Counted from the first letter of the stretch, positions 1-6,335 are shown. The stretch: DNA of 6,907 bases from Chitinophagaceae bacterium (GCA_947459455.1 CANHEC010000126.1:1-6907); one strand, 5' to 3'. Translations and numbers: made by a program. The notes: generated by a model not told the origin, from the sequence alone.

Positions 1-30
1 GGCCTTTGTCCCCGCTACGCCGCCCATCAC

Positions 31-2493
31 ATGATGCCCCGTTTTCATAGCCCCTGCTTTGTGCTGTCCGCCAGGCTTTTGTGCCTGATGCTACTGGCCA
101 CCTGGCAGTGGCGGGCACAAGCGCAGCAGTGCCCGCCCAATATCGATTTTGAAAAAGGTACACTTGATGGCTGGCGCTGTTACATTGGCAATGTGTTGGA
201 CCAGGGCGGCACCAATGTATTTAGCCTGACGGAATCGGGCGGAGCGGTGGATGGCAGGCACACCATCATACCAGCAGCGGGCGCAGGCAATGATCCATTC
301 GGCGGCTTCCCGATGCGCAGTCCCAACGGCAGCGACTACTGTGTTCGACTTGGCAATAACACAGGTGGCGGCGAAGGCGAAGCCATCACCTACGAGTTTT
401 CGATACCGGCTAACAGAAAGACTTACAGCTTGCTGTATTACTACGCCGTAGTGTTTGAGGGGCCCAACCACCAACAGCAGCAGCAGCCACGCATGGAAAT
501 AGAAGTGAAGAACCTGACAAAAGATGCTGTAATTGATTGCGCATCGTTTGCATTCATTCCATTTGGCACCACCTTGCCCGGCTTTTTTGAGTCGTCGGTC
601 GTACAAAGCAATAGCCCGGTTTTCTGCAAAGACTGGACACCCGTTACCATTAACCTCGATGGCAACGCTGGTAATACCATCCGCCTCACTTTTCGCACCG
701 GCGACTGTACTTTTCGCCGCCATTTTGGCTATGCGTATATCGATGTGGCATCTGACTGCAGTGGCGAGTTTACCGGTGCTTCCTTTTGCGCCGCTGATAA
801 AGAAGTGACGGTATCGGCGCCATTCGGCTTTCAAACCTACACATGGTTCAATGCCGATATGACCCGGCAGATCGGAACCGGCCAATCCATTACACTAAGG
901 CCGCCCCCGCCGCCGGGCACTGTGCTGCAGGTAAGGCTGGTGCCTTACGATGGCTTCGGCTGCCCCCAAACGCTCACGGCCCGGCTGCAAGACAATCTTG
1001 ACTTTGCGGCCGATGCCGGCCACGATACCCTGAGCTGCAACCTGGCCCCCGTGCGGCTGGGTACACCGGGCCGCCCTGGCCTGCGCTACCAATGGAGCCC
1101 CGTTGCAGGTCTTTCGAATGCGCAGGCAGCCAACCCGATAGCCACGCCCGCTAACACTACGCAGTATGTGCTCACCGTCAGCAGCCCCGGAGGGGGCTGC
1201 GTAAGCACCGATACCGTGCGGGTAATAGCCAGCAACCTGACTAACAGCATGGAGCTACTAGGAGCGGCGCAGTATTGCATGGGCAGTGCCGATAGTGCGG
1301 TGTTGCAGGTAGGGGCAGTTGCGTCTATTCAATGGTATCGCAACGGGCAGGTGTTGGCCGGGCAAACACAGCGACAATACAGGCCCGCCAATACCGGCGT
1401 GTACCATGCATTTTTGAAAGATGAATATGGCTGCAGCGATAGTACCGCCCGACAGCCCATCGATATTTCCAGCATTCCCCAAGCTGGCCTGCAAATACCG
1501 CAAGCTGCACAATGCCTGGCAGGTAATCAGTTTACCTTTAGCAGCACCAGTACCAATGCCGTAGGTGCCATGCAATACCAGTGGTGGCTCGATGGGCAGC
1601 CTGCCAGCCAAACCGACGCAAGTTGGGTACATCAGTTTGGTACTGCCGGTGCACATACGGTAAAGCTGGTAGTGCGTAGCAATGCCGTGTGCGCCGATAG
1701 TGTACAGGCCGATTTGATGCTGTACCAAAACCCGGTGCCAAAGTTTGATGCGGTAGCGGCCTGCATTCAGCAGCCATTTGTGCCGGTCAATCAAACCGAT
1801 GAGCAAATTGGCTCGCCCATTCGCTACAGTTGGCTGGTCGATGATCAACCATATTCCAACCTGCGGCAGCCACCTGCTCAGGTATTTACACAAGGTGGTG
1901 CGCATCGCATCACGCTTACAGTCAGCAGCCAGCAGTGTCCGACGCCTTTGCAAAAGCTTACTAAAAGCATTCAAGTAGAGCGCCCGGCAGCGCCTCGGCG
2001 CTATCCGGCCATGTTTGCCATCAGGCAGGTGCCCTTGCAGTTGGAAGCCCGTAGTGTAGGGGTGCAAGCGAAATGGCAGCCTGCCGTGCAGCTCAATGAC
2101 GATAGAAGCTATCGTCCGGTTTTTAAAGGAACGCAATCACAAGACTATGCTATTGTGCTCACCAGCCGGGGTGGCTGCGTTACAGTAGACAGTGTGTTGG
2201 TAGAAATAGTGCAGCGGGCCAATATTGAAGTACCGTCGGCATTTACCCCTAATGGCGATGGCCGCAATGATGAGTTGAAACCCGTGCCGATGGGGATTGC
2301 AGAGATTCGGTATTTCAGGGTGTTTAACAGGTGGGGCCAACTGCTGTACGAAAGCCGCCAAAGCCGCACCGGCTGGGATGGCGCCCACAAAGGCCAGCTG
2401 CTGGCCACACAAACAGTGGTGTGGATGGTAGAAGGCGTTGGCCTCGATGGAACAGTGATTACAAAAAAGGGAACGGCGGTATTGATTCGCTAG
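31..2493 (+). CDS. Secreted multi-domain protein with T9SS type B (gliding motility-associated) C-terminal sorting domain
   Basis: An 820-residue exported protein, probably surface-attached or released through the type IX secretion system. A signal peptide is visible: hydrophobic core around residues 15-27, then an RAQA-type cleavage site near residue 31. Residues about 34-243 form a Cys-containing beta-rich domain that begins NIDFEKGTLDGW, a jelly-roll-like opening common in Bacteroidota surface proteins, and carry a short Gln run near 148-152. Then come Ig/PKD-like repeats (about 251-323, 324-400, 405-480, 482-568, 571-655, 660-730), recognisable by YQWSP, QWYRNG and YQWWLDG strands and paired cysteines. 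Residues 731-820 are the sorting domain, with the signature VPSAFTPNGDGRNDE and FNRWGQLLYES. No enzyme domain is seen, so an adhesin or structural role is inference. The reading frame is open to the left edge, so a start further left is possible; ATG at 31 or 34 fits the signal peptide. Export and sorting are sure; the ligand is unknown. Confidence 0.93.
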   Translation: MMPRFHSPCFVLSARLLCLMLLATWQWRAQAQQCPPNIDFEKGTLDGWRCYIGNVLDQGGTNVFSLTESGGAVDGRHTIIPAAGAGNDPFGGFPMRSPNGSDYCVRLGNNTGGGEGEAITYEFSIPANRKTYSLLYYYAVVFEGPNHQQQQQPRMEIEVKNLTKDAVIDCASFAFIPFGTTLPGFFESSVVQSNSPVFCKDWTPVTINLDGNAGNTIRLTFRTGDCTFRRHFGYAYIDVASDCSGEFTGASFCAADKEVTVSAPFGFQTYTWFNADMTRQIGTGQSITLRPPPPPGTVLQVRLVPYDGFGCPQTLTARLQDNLDFAADAGHDTLSCNLAPVRLGTPGRPGLRYQWSPVAGLSNAQAANPIATPANTTQYVLTVSSPGGGCVSTDTVRVIASNLTNSMELLGAAQYCMGSADSAVLQVGAVASIQWYRNGQVLAGQTQRQYRPANTGVYHAFLKDEYGCSDSTARQPIDISSIPQAGLQIPQAAQCLAGNQFTFSSTSTNAVGAMQYQWWLDGQPASQTDASWVHQFGTAGAHTVKLVVRSNAVCADSVQADLMLYQNPVPKFDAVAACIQQPFVPVNQTDEQIGSPIRYSWLVDDQPYSNLRQPPAQVFTQGGAHRITLTVSSQQCPTPLQKLTKSIQVERPAAPRRYPAMFAIRQVPLQLEARSVGVQAKWQPAVQLNDDRSYRPVFKGTQSQDYAIVLTSRGGCVTVDSVLVEIVQRANIEVPSAFTPNGDGRNDELKPVPMGIAEIRYFRVFNRWGQLLYESRQSRTGWDGAHKGQLLATQTVVWMVEGVGLDGTVITKKGTAVLIR

Positions 2494-2518
2494 CGGGCAG
2501 CATTTGCCTGATGTGGTA

Positions 2519-3469
2519 TTACAGCGTTTGTAAAAATGTGGCTACATCAGCCTGCCAGCGCTGCCTCAGTGAAGATGGGAATAGATCATGTCCGGCTTCT
2601 TCATACAGCTTCAGCATTTTCTTGCCGGCCAAATGATTGAAAATACTATCTATTTCTTCGCGGCTAACCCGATTATCCTTACTGCCATACATGAGTAATG
2701 TCGGGCACTTTACCTGGTAGGCGTACTCAGCAGGGTTGTGGCCAAACGCCCAAAATCCATTGATCACACCGCCCCAAAACACCAGCAGCCCTGCCATTGG
2801 AAACGTTGGTGCTCCCATCAGTTTGAATCGGGCTGCAACCGTTTTGTACATTGATCCGAAGGGACATTCTAGCACAATGCCTGATGGATCAAGACGGTAT
2901 TCGCCAACAGCCTTCAGAATAGCGGCTGCTCCCATCGATGTGCCAAACAGTACAATCGGGTCACTGTTTTTTGATTGAACAAAACGCATGCAGGCCGCTA
3001 CTTGCCCCGCTTCAAAAAAGCCGATACTCGTGCTATTGCCAGCTGAACCGCCAGCGCCGGTAAAGTCAACAAGTAAGGTGTGATAGCCCAGGCGTCTGAA
3101 GGCTTTCGCCCGAGCCAATAAAGACGATTTCTCTCCCGCATACCCATGAAACAAGATCACTGTTCCCCGGGCATCAGGCACCTTTATCCACCAGCAGGCA
3201 AGGCTATCGGGGCTGGCAATGATTACGTGTTCGTAGCTGGTATCAGGAAGTTGCACATTCACCGGTCTTGGGTTGTTGACTCCGAGTAACAGTGTTTTCG
3301 CTTTTTCTCCCACCGACATTTCGAGTGGATCGCTACTTCGTTTCGCTGCCGCTGCGCTGAAATGAGTGAATTGGTAGGCATGTATGGCTGCTAACACGTT
3401 AAGCAACACAAACAATGCAAGCAGTGTTTGAATGATGCGTTTGAGCCAGCGGCGTTTTTTACTGCTCAT
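2519..3469 (-). CDS. Membrane-anchored alpha/beta hydrolase (serine hydrolase)
   Basis: A 316-residue alpha/beta-hydrolase. Basic residues 4-11 precede one hydrophobic segment (about 12-31), an uncleaved N-terminal anchor, so the catalytic domain probably faces the periplasm. The fold is marked by the oxyanion-hole motif HGYAG (108-112), the strand and turn LLVDFTGAGGS (132-142), and the nucleophile elbow GTSMG with Ser178. Asp265 in YGSKDNR and His294 in EAGHD complete a likely triad. The length fits the BAAT/dienelactone-hydrolase-like or BEM46-like group in which a short anchor precedes the hydrolase core. The substrate cannot be told; esterase, acyltransferase or peptidase are all possible. 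It converges on the T9SS protein gene with a 25-base gap and diverges from the VOC gene, so it is most likely a single-gene transcript. The ATG is preceded by an A/T-rich leader without a Shine-Dalgarno sequence. Confidence 0.9.
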   Translation of the reverse strand: MSSKKRRWLKRIIQTLLALFVLLNVLAAIHAYQFTHFSAAAAKRSSDPLEMSVGEKAKTLLLGVNNPRPVNVQLPDTSYEHVIIASPDSLACWWIKVPDARGTVILFHGYAGEKSSLLARAKAFRRLGYHTLLVDFTGAGGSAGNSTSIGFFEAGQVAACMRFVQSKNSDPIVLFGTSMGAAAILKAVGEYRLDPSGIVLECPFGSMYKTVAARFKLMGAPTFPMAGLLVFWGGVINGFWAFGHNPAEYAYQVKCPTLLMYGSKDNRVSREEIDSIFNHLAGKKMLKLYEEAGHDLFPSSLRQRWQADVATFLQTL

Positions 3470-3591
3470 GGCAAAGCTTTATTTTAATCAGTGCAAAGTT
3501 GAATAACCAAAGGGAGAACATTTTCTGACGGCCATCAAAGCTATTAAAAATGCTACACGGGTAGTTGCTATCACCAAGTCAGCCGAAAGCC

Positions 3592-3599
3592 TATCTTCG
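3592..3599 (+). promoter_or_regulatory. Candidate Bacteroidota-type -7 box for the VOC gene
   Basis: TATCTTCG matches the phylum's TAnnTTTG -7 element at 7 of 8 positions counting the two free bases. It lies 19 bases before the VOC ATG. A TTG at 3565-3567 could be part of the -33 element, but the spacing is a little long. The resulting leader would be very short. Confidence 0.4.
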
Positions 3600-3618
3600 G
3601 ACACCTCAATTACTTGTT

Positions 3619-3978
3619 ATGATTACTGCTGTGGTACCCAAGCTACCTTTTATTGATAAGCAGGCAACGTTGCACTATTACACTGAGCAGCTCGGCTTTC
3701 ATTTACTGAGCGACTACGGCGACTATTTTTTGATGGAGAAGGATGCGGCAGAGCTGCATTTTTTTGCCTTCCCCGGTTTGCAGCCATCAAAATCAGATTT
3801 CATGATTTATCTGCGCATGGATGCTGGTATAGACGTGTACTATCAAAAGCTGCAACAGCGAGGGGTGGCTATACATCCCAATGGACCGCTGGAGCTAAAG
3901 CCTTGGCAACAATGGGAGTTTTCGCTGTTAGATCCGAATGGTACGCTGCTCACATTTGGGCAATCAGACGAGGAATGA
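3619..3978 (+). CDS. VOC-superfamily protein (glyoxalase/bleomycin resistance-like)
   Basis: A 119-residue protein with the paired beta-alpha-beta-beta-beta modules of the vicinal oxygen chelate (VOC) fold. The first module is VPKLPFIDKQATLHYYTEQLGF, then YFLMEKDAAELHFFAF with the charged ELHFF strand. The second holds FMIYLRM, DVYYQKLQQRGV and ends WEFSLLDPNGTLLTFG, the usual closing strand. The spacing resembles bleomycin-resistance-like, ligand-sequestering members more than metal-dependent glyoxalase I, because the complete His/Glu metal set is not evident. The substrate is unknown. The frame extends upstream to a TTG at 3565, but the ATG at 3619 is preferred: the VOC domain begins immediately after it and a -7-like box (TATCTTCG, 3592-3599) lies inside the longer version. 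It is divergently transcribed from the hydrolase; a linked function is not shown. Confidence 0.85.
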   Translation: MITAVVPKLPFIDKQATLHYYTEQLGFHLLSDYGDYFLMEKDAAELHFFAFPGLQPSKSDFMIYLRMDAGIDVYYQKLQQRGVAIHPNGPLELKPWQQWEFSLLDPNGTLLTFGQSDEE

Positions 3979-4140
3979 AAGTTGTTGCAAAAAAAGTTTT
4001 AAGAAAAATTTGGAATGTATGCAGCTGCTTGCACAACTTTGCGCAGCATTCAACACAAAAACATTTTTTATGCTTCGCAAATTTAATCAAATACAGACCG
4101 CATGGCTACACGATAGCATGCTGGGCGAGGCATATCTATA

Positions 4141-4164
4141 GTGCGAACCAACACTGGTTTGTGC
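4141..4164 (+). other. Hairpin directly abutting the terminator
   Basis: GTGCGAACCA pairs with TGGTTTGTGC around an ACAC loop. On the + strand the ten pairs include three G-U wobbles. It ends at the base where the terminator stem begins, so the two hairpins would stack in a + strand transcript. Because G-U pairs become A-C mismatches in the complement, the fold favours + strand transcription. Confidence 0.45.
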
Positions 4165-4195
4165 AAAAATGCCCCGCCAACTGCGGGGCATTTTT
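4165..4195. terminator. Strong bidirectional Rho-independent terminator
   Basis: A perfect 13-pair stem, AAAAATGCCCCGC with GCGGGGCATTTTT, closes a CAACT loop. A G/C-rich core flanked by an A-run on one side and a T-run on the other lets it act in either direction. It would end transcripts from the VOC gene or a small RNA, and insulates the 147-residue protein gene from upstream readthrough. Confidence 0.9.
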
Positions 4196-4230
4196 GTTTA
4201 CAGCTACTGCAGTTTACAGCGCTGGTCATT

Positions 4231-4268
4231 GCTGCCGGTTGCACCTCACCTAGGTGTGCCATGGCAGC
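4231..4268 (+). other. Long imperfect hairpin in the leader of the 147-residue protein gene
   Basis: GCTGCC (4231-4236) pairs with GGCAGC (4263-4268). Inside, GG pairs with CC (4237-4238 with 4259-4260), and CACCT pairs with AGGTG (4242-4246 with 4252-4256) around a CACCT loop, with small bulges. No T-run follows, so it is not a classical terminator. The perfect palindrome CACCTAGGTG (4247-4256) could instead be a protein-binding site. Its position 70 bases before the ATG suggests a regulatory or stabilising role; none is demonstrated. Confidence 0.4.
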
Positions 4269-4325
4269 CCGGTAGTGGCGTGCCCGTTCACCAGTATTTC
4301 ATCTCTGTACCCCTTCACTAAAACC

Positions 4326-4334
4326 AAAGGAGGT
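4326..4334 (+). promoter_or_regulatory. Perfect Shine-Dalgarno sequence
   Basis: AAAGGAGGT matches the anti-Shine-Dalgarno complement exactly, and its GGAGG core ends five bases before the ATG at 4339. Bacteroidota usually initiate without Shine-Dalgarno pairing, and the other genes in this window have A-rich leaders. It settles the start of the 147-residue protein. Confidence 0.8.
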
Positions 4335-4338
4335 TATT

Positions 4339-4782
4339 ATGTTTCCGTTTGTAAGGCGGAGGCGGATAGCACATATCGCCTCCCTGATGAGCCAACAATT
4401 TTTGGATAGCCGGGCAGTGTTCATGCACTTGTTCGATGAGTTGCCTTGCGTGTCCGTCATCACCCAAATTGATAGCACCCAGGCGCTGACTTTGATAGAG
4501 CAGCTGCATGGCGGAGCGGTCGGCAGGGTGTGGCAGCACAATGCATTCGACCACGAAGAGCAGCGTATTCACTTTCATGTATCCATCATCGAACTGTCGA
4601 ACAGGCGCCTGGTAGAAGTGGGACCTTCGTATGTAGAACTGCTGCACACCCCTGCGCAGTACGATTGGGCAAGAGAGGTGATGTGTGCATTGTCGAGGGT
4701 ACGCATGGTGCCTGAAGTAGCCGTGGCAATAGCGGCGCCCACCACCGTGCGGGGTTTTGCACGGGCATTTTACGACAATTAG
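4339..4782 (+). CDS. Unrecognised 147-residue protein encoded upstream of the AAA ATPase
   Basis: I do not recognise this protein. It has a basic start (RRRR at residues 6-9) followed by alternating helix and strand patterns: VSVITQIDSTQALTLIEQL (about 38-57), a His-rich segment with QHNAFDHEEQRIHFHVSIIEL (about 67-88), then VEVGPSYVEL and a helix around DWAREVMCALSR. The C-terminus ends in a basic/aromatic FARAFYDN. There is no signal peptide, no long hydrophobic stretch and no catalytic motif I can name, so a cytoplasmic protein is likely. The histidines could bind metal, but their spacing fits no motif I know. The ATG is fixed by the exact Shine-Dalgarno sequence. The stop lies 48 bases before the ATPase ATG on the same strand, which suggests co-transcription and a partner or adaptor role; that is inference. 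Confidence 0.75.
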   Translation: MFPFVRRRRIAHIASLMSQQFLDSRAVFMHLFDELPCVSVITQIDSTQALTLIEQLHGGAVGRVWQHNAFDHEEQRIHFHVSIIELSNRRLVEVGPSYVELLHTPAQYDWAREVMCALSRVRMVPEVAVAIAAPTTVRGFARAFYDN

Positions 4783-4830
4783 CAGGCGCTGCCGATGTGC
4801 AGCGTCTGCTTTCAAAAAAATTGCAAAGAC

Positions 4831-5904
4831 ATGGACAGTTTATTGATACATCAATACGCCAATGAGGATGCACTGTACAACGGGCGTTACCTCAATGCGA
4901 GGGCGCTTTTTCAGCTGCAGTATCAGCAGCTGCCGCAAGTGGCATTTGTAGGAGGTGTAAATGGTGAAAAAGCTTTTGAAGCAATGAGGAAGACACATGC
5001 CCATTTGATAAAGGATACTTACGTATACAACTGGGTGCGCAGCCGCGATCAGCGATTAATGTATGATAGAAACATTGTATTGCTGACAGTGCCTGCGGTG
5101 GTAGAGTTCGATGAAGATTATGTGATGATGCTTTACAGTCAGGAACACTGGTCGCTCATGCAATCTTTGATTGCGATGATCAGCAAGTTCAAACGGCGGC
5201 AGCGTCGGGAACCGCAGGAGATCAACATTGTAGTTCGCGGAGCGGATGGATACGAGCTCAAGCCAATGGAGATCAGGCGCACCAGGCTTGATATTGACCT
5301 TTACTACAATGATGATTTCAAACCGGTGGATGCCCTGATCAAGGAGCGACTGCGCCGAAAGCGTGACAGGGGCATAGTACTACTGCATGGGCTGCCTGGT
5401 ACAGGAAAAACAACCTATCTCCGTCATCTGGTGGGGCAGGTGCGCAAGCGAGTACTGTTTTTGCCAGCTAGTGTGGGCGATGAGCTACTCCAACCAGCCT
5501 TTCTCGAGCTATTGGTGAGCTATCCCGATTCGATCCTTATCATGGAAGATGCGGAGAACATCATTGCCGATCGATCGGTCAACAGAAGTTCCTCGGTGTC
5601 GAACCTGCTCAATTTGTCTGATGGTTTGCTGGCTGACTTTTTGAATGTGCAGCTGATTTGCACCTTCAACAGTCCGCTGGCAGCAGTAGACAAGGCGCTG
5701 TTGCGACAGGGTAGATTGATAGCCCGCTACGAGTTTGGCAAACTCACTGCCGATAAGGCGCAGCGATTATCGATACACCTGGGGCACCCGGTGCCCGTCA
5801 GCACACCCATGACACTGGCTGAATTATCGAACCCGGCGCAGCCATCCGACCTGATGCCTCGCCTTGAGGTACAAGGGTTCAGAAGGACGCTGTGTGTGCA
5901 ATAA
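4831..5904 (+). CDS. AAA-family ATPase (classic AAA clade, BCS1-like signatures)
   Basis: A 357-residue protein. The N-terminal half (about 1-170) is a family-specific region that I cannot assign; the C-terminal half is one AAA module. Walker A is GLPGTGKTT (187-195), with Lys193 and Thr194 for nucleotide binding. Walker B is ILIMEDAE (235-242), with the acidic pair as Glu-Asp followed by Glu242, as in BCS1-type members. Sensor 1 is Asn280 in LICTFNS. The second region of homology reads DKALLRQGRL, with Arg292 and Arg295 as likely arginine fingers. A hexameric ATP-driven remodelling enzyme is expected; the substrate is unknown. No transmembrane segment is visible, unlike mitochondrial BCS1. 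An ATG at 4795 would add 12 Cys-rich residues, but the A-rich leader (TTTCAAAAAAATTGCAAAGAC) supports 4831. Upstream is the unknown 147-residue gene; downstream are the Y RNA-like gene and slipin. Confidence 0.88.
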   Translation: MDSLLIHQYANEDALYNGRYLNARALFQLQYQQLPQVAFVGGVNGEKAFEAMRKTHAHLIKDTYVYNWVRSRDQRLMYDRNIVLLTVPAVVEFDEDYVMMLYSQEHWSLMQSLIAMISKFKRRQRREPQEINIVVRGADGYELKPMEIRRTRLDIDLYYNDDFKPVDALIKERLRRKRDRGIVLLHGLPGTGKTTYLRHLVGQVRKRVLFLPASVGDELLQPAFLELLVSYPDSILIMEDAENIIADRSVNRSSSVSNLLNLSDGLLADFLNVQLICTFNSPLAAVDKALLRQGRLIARYEFGKLTADKAQRLSIHLGHPVPVSTPMTLAELSNPAQPSDLMPRLEVQGFRRTLCVQ

Positions 5905-5992
5905 AAAGTACCGGATCGTTTTTGCCAGAAACAGATCAACACTTGGTATCGGTAAGGCGGGTAATAACAACGGCAGTCAACCCGGCATGGTG

Positions 5993-6209
5993 CGTACCAG
6001 CACCTGAGTGCAGCGGTAGTAACTGGCTGTATACTGTTGCGTCAGTTGAAACTTGCCCTCTTTTCTTGTTGACGAAGGTTCGAATCCTTCCACCTTTTCA
6101 GGTGTAGCTCAGTTGGTAGAGTACAAGTGGCCTCCAATGATCACTCATCCCGATCAACCCGCTCTGGGTGCGCAAGCGCTGCAGGGCACCAGATTGTGTT
6201 TCTGGTACG
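5993..6209 (+). ncRNA. Candidate YrlA-type Y RNA (Ro60/Rsr partner) carrying a tRNA-like domain
   Basis: The outer limits come from a perfect 8-pair helix, CGTACCAG (5993-6000) with CTGGTACG (6202-6209); CAC/GTG (6001-6003 with 6196-6198) extends it past a TTT bulge. Nested inside are TGCAGCG (6009-6015) with CGCTGCA (6177-6183) and GTTGA (6045-6049) with TCAAC (6154-6158), then the tRNA mimic at the tip. Alternative local folds compete: AACTGGC with GTCAGTT (6021-6027/6041-6047), an 11-pair GCAA-tetraloop hairpin (6161-6187), and ACCAGA with TCTGGT (6188-6193/6201-6206). In known bacterial Y RNAs a stem formed by the two RNA ends binds the ring-shaped Ro60 orthologue Rsr, and the tRNA-like module projects from it. 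I could not identify the Ro60-binding motif with certainty, nor the exact ends, so the assignment rests on the tRNA mimic, the enclosing helices and the slipin neighbour. Confidence 0.65.
6065..6127 (+). ncRNA. Circularly permuted tRNA-like domain with a capped acceptor stem
   Basis: Elements in order: CTTGT (6065-6069, 3' anticodon-stem strand); short variable loop ending in C6073; T stem GAAGG/CCTTC (6074-6078/6086-6090) with loop TTCGAAT; acceptor CACCT/AGGTG (6091-6095/6100-6104) closed by a TTTC tetraloop; T6105-A6106 as positions 8-9; D stem GCTC/GAGT (6107-6110/6119-6122) with loop AGTTGGTA; A6123; then CAAG (6124-6127) pairing back to CTTG. Partners of the tRNA elbow are kept: U8-A14 (6105/6111), G15-C48 (6112/6073), G18-G19 (6115-6116) with T55-C56 (6080-6081), and T54-A58. 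There is no CCA end and no ordinary anticodon loop, so it cannot be charged. It would still be a likely substrate for TruB, TrmA/TrmFO-type and Dus enzymes; that follows from known YrlA behaviour and is not shown here. Confidence 0.88.
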
Positions 6210-6244
6210 AAGTAGCCTCTTCTATAAAAAAGGCATCATCCGAC

Positions 6245-6267
6245 CGGGCAGGCAGTCCTGGTACCCG
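6245..6267 (+). other. Hairpin between the Y RNA-like segment and slipin
   Basis: CGGG and CAGG (6245-6252) pair with CCTG (6257-6260) and CCCG (6264-6267) around a CAGT loop, with a GTA bulge. Immediately after it, CATGCA (6268-6273) pairs with TGCATG (6279-6284). An alternative longer helix joins GCATCAT (6233-6239) to ATGATGT (6282-6288) and encloses the first hairpin. It could be a second small RNA or the 3' part of the Y RNA transcript; the family is not recognised. Confidence 0.35.
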
Positions 6268-6335
6268 CATGCACTGGCTGCATGATGTAAGTACCGGCTG
6301 GTGAATGCCTGTGGTCGCTTCCAGGTCGTTTTGTG

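Larger units (their letters stand above)
3979..4338. other. 360-base stretch without a convincing protein gene; several inverted repeats
   Basis: From left to right it holds: an imperfect inverted repeat (3978-3989 with 4030-4040, about 11 pairs, one bulge, 40-base loop); a 23-codon ATG-to-TAG frame at 4070-4141 with no ribosome-binding site and no recognisable product; a 10-pair hairpin with three G-U pairs (4141-4164); a strong terminator hairpin (4165-4195); a long leader hairpin (4231-4268); and the perfect Shine-Dalgarno sequence of the next gene. The stretch separates the VOC gene from the 147-residue protein gene. A small RNA ending at the terminator is possible but I recognise no known family. 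Confidence 0.5.

Noticed and set aside
91..2136. Long antisense open frames inside the T9SS protein gene (91-885 and 1258-2136, - strand)
   Set aside because: The + strand product has a signal peptide, repeated Ig/PKD domains and a sorting domain; the antisense products show no domain and no start signals.
2494..2510. Hairpin CGGGCA/TGCCTG in the convergent gap as a terminator
   Set aside because: Only six pairs with one wobble and no T-run on either side; too weak to call.
4070..4141. 23-codon ATG-to-TAG frame in the VOC-to-147-residue gap
   Set aside because: No ribosome-binding site, no recognisable peptide, and the stop runs into a hairpin; it may be chance.
4276..4291. Sigma-54-like site TGGCGTG-CCCG-TTCAC upstream of the 147-residue gene
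   Set aside because: The essential GC of the -12 element is replaced by CA.
6024..6041. Sigma-54-like site TGGC...TTGCG just upstream of the tRNA mimic
   Set aside because: The GG-to-GC spacing is 12 bases instead of the required 10.
6065..6127. A normal tRNA gene, or a tRNA split by integration of a mobile element
   Set aside because: The 3' part precedes the 5' part with only a four-base loop between the acceptor strands, and no integrase or attachment duplication is seen. Two half-deleted tandem tRNAs would not be expected to keep such a short junction or closing helices outside.
6202..6217. CTGGTACGAAGTAG resembles the 5' strand of animal Y RNAs (CUGGUCCGAAGGUAG)
   Set aside because: It lies on the 3' side of the tRNA mimic rather than the 5' side, and no matching UUGAC-type partner follows it. 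Interesting but not usable as Ro60-binding evidence.
5892..6304. Short open frames (5892-6107 and 6053-6304, + strand) across the RNA region
   Set aside because: They overlap the tRNA-like and helical segments, have no ribosome-binding site and show no protein-like pattern.
5905..6330. Permuted group I intron that circularises a tRNA exon
   Set aside because: The permuted exon order fits such a system, but I see no P7/P3 core-like motif (for example a GAGACTA-type segment) in the flanks, and the flanks instead pair with each other as simple helices.
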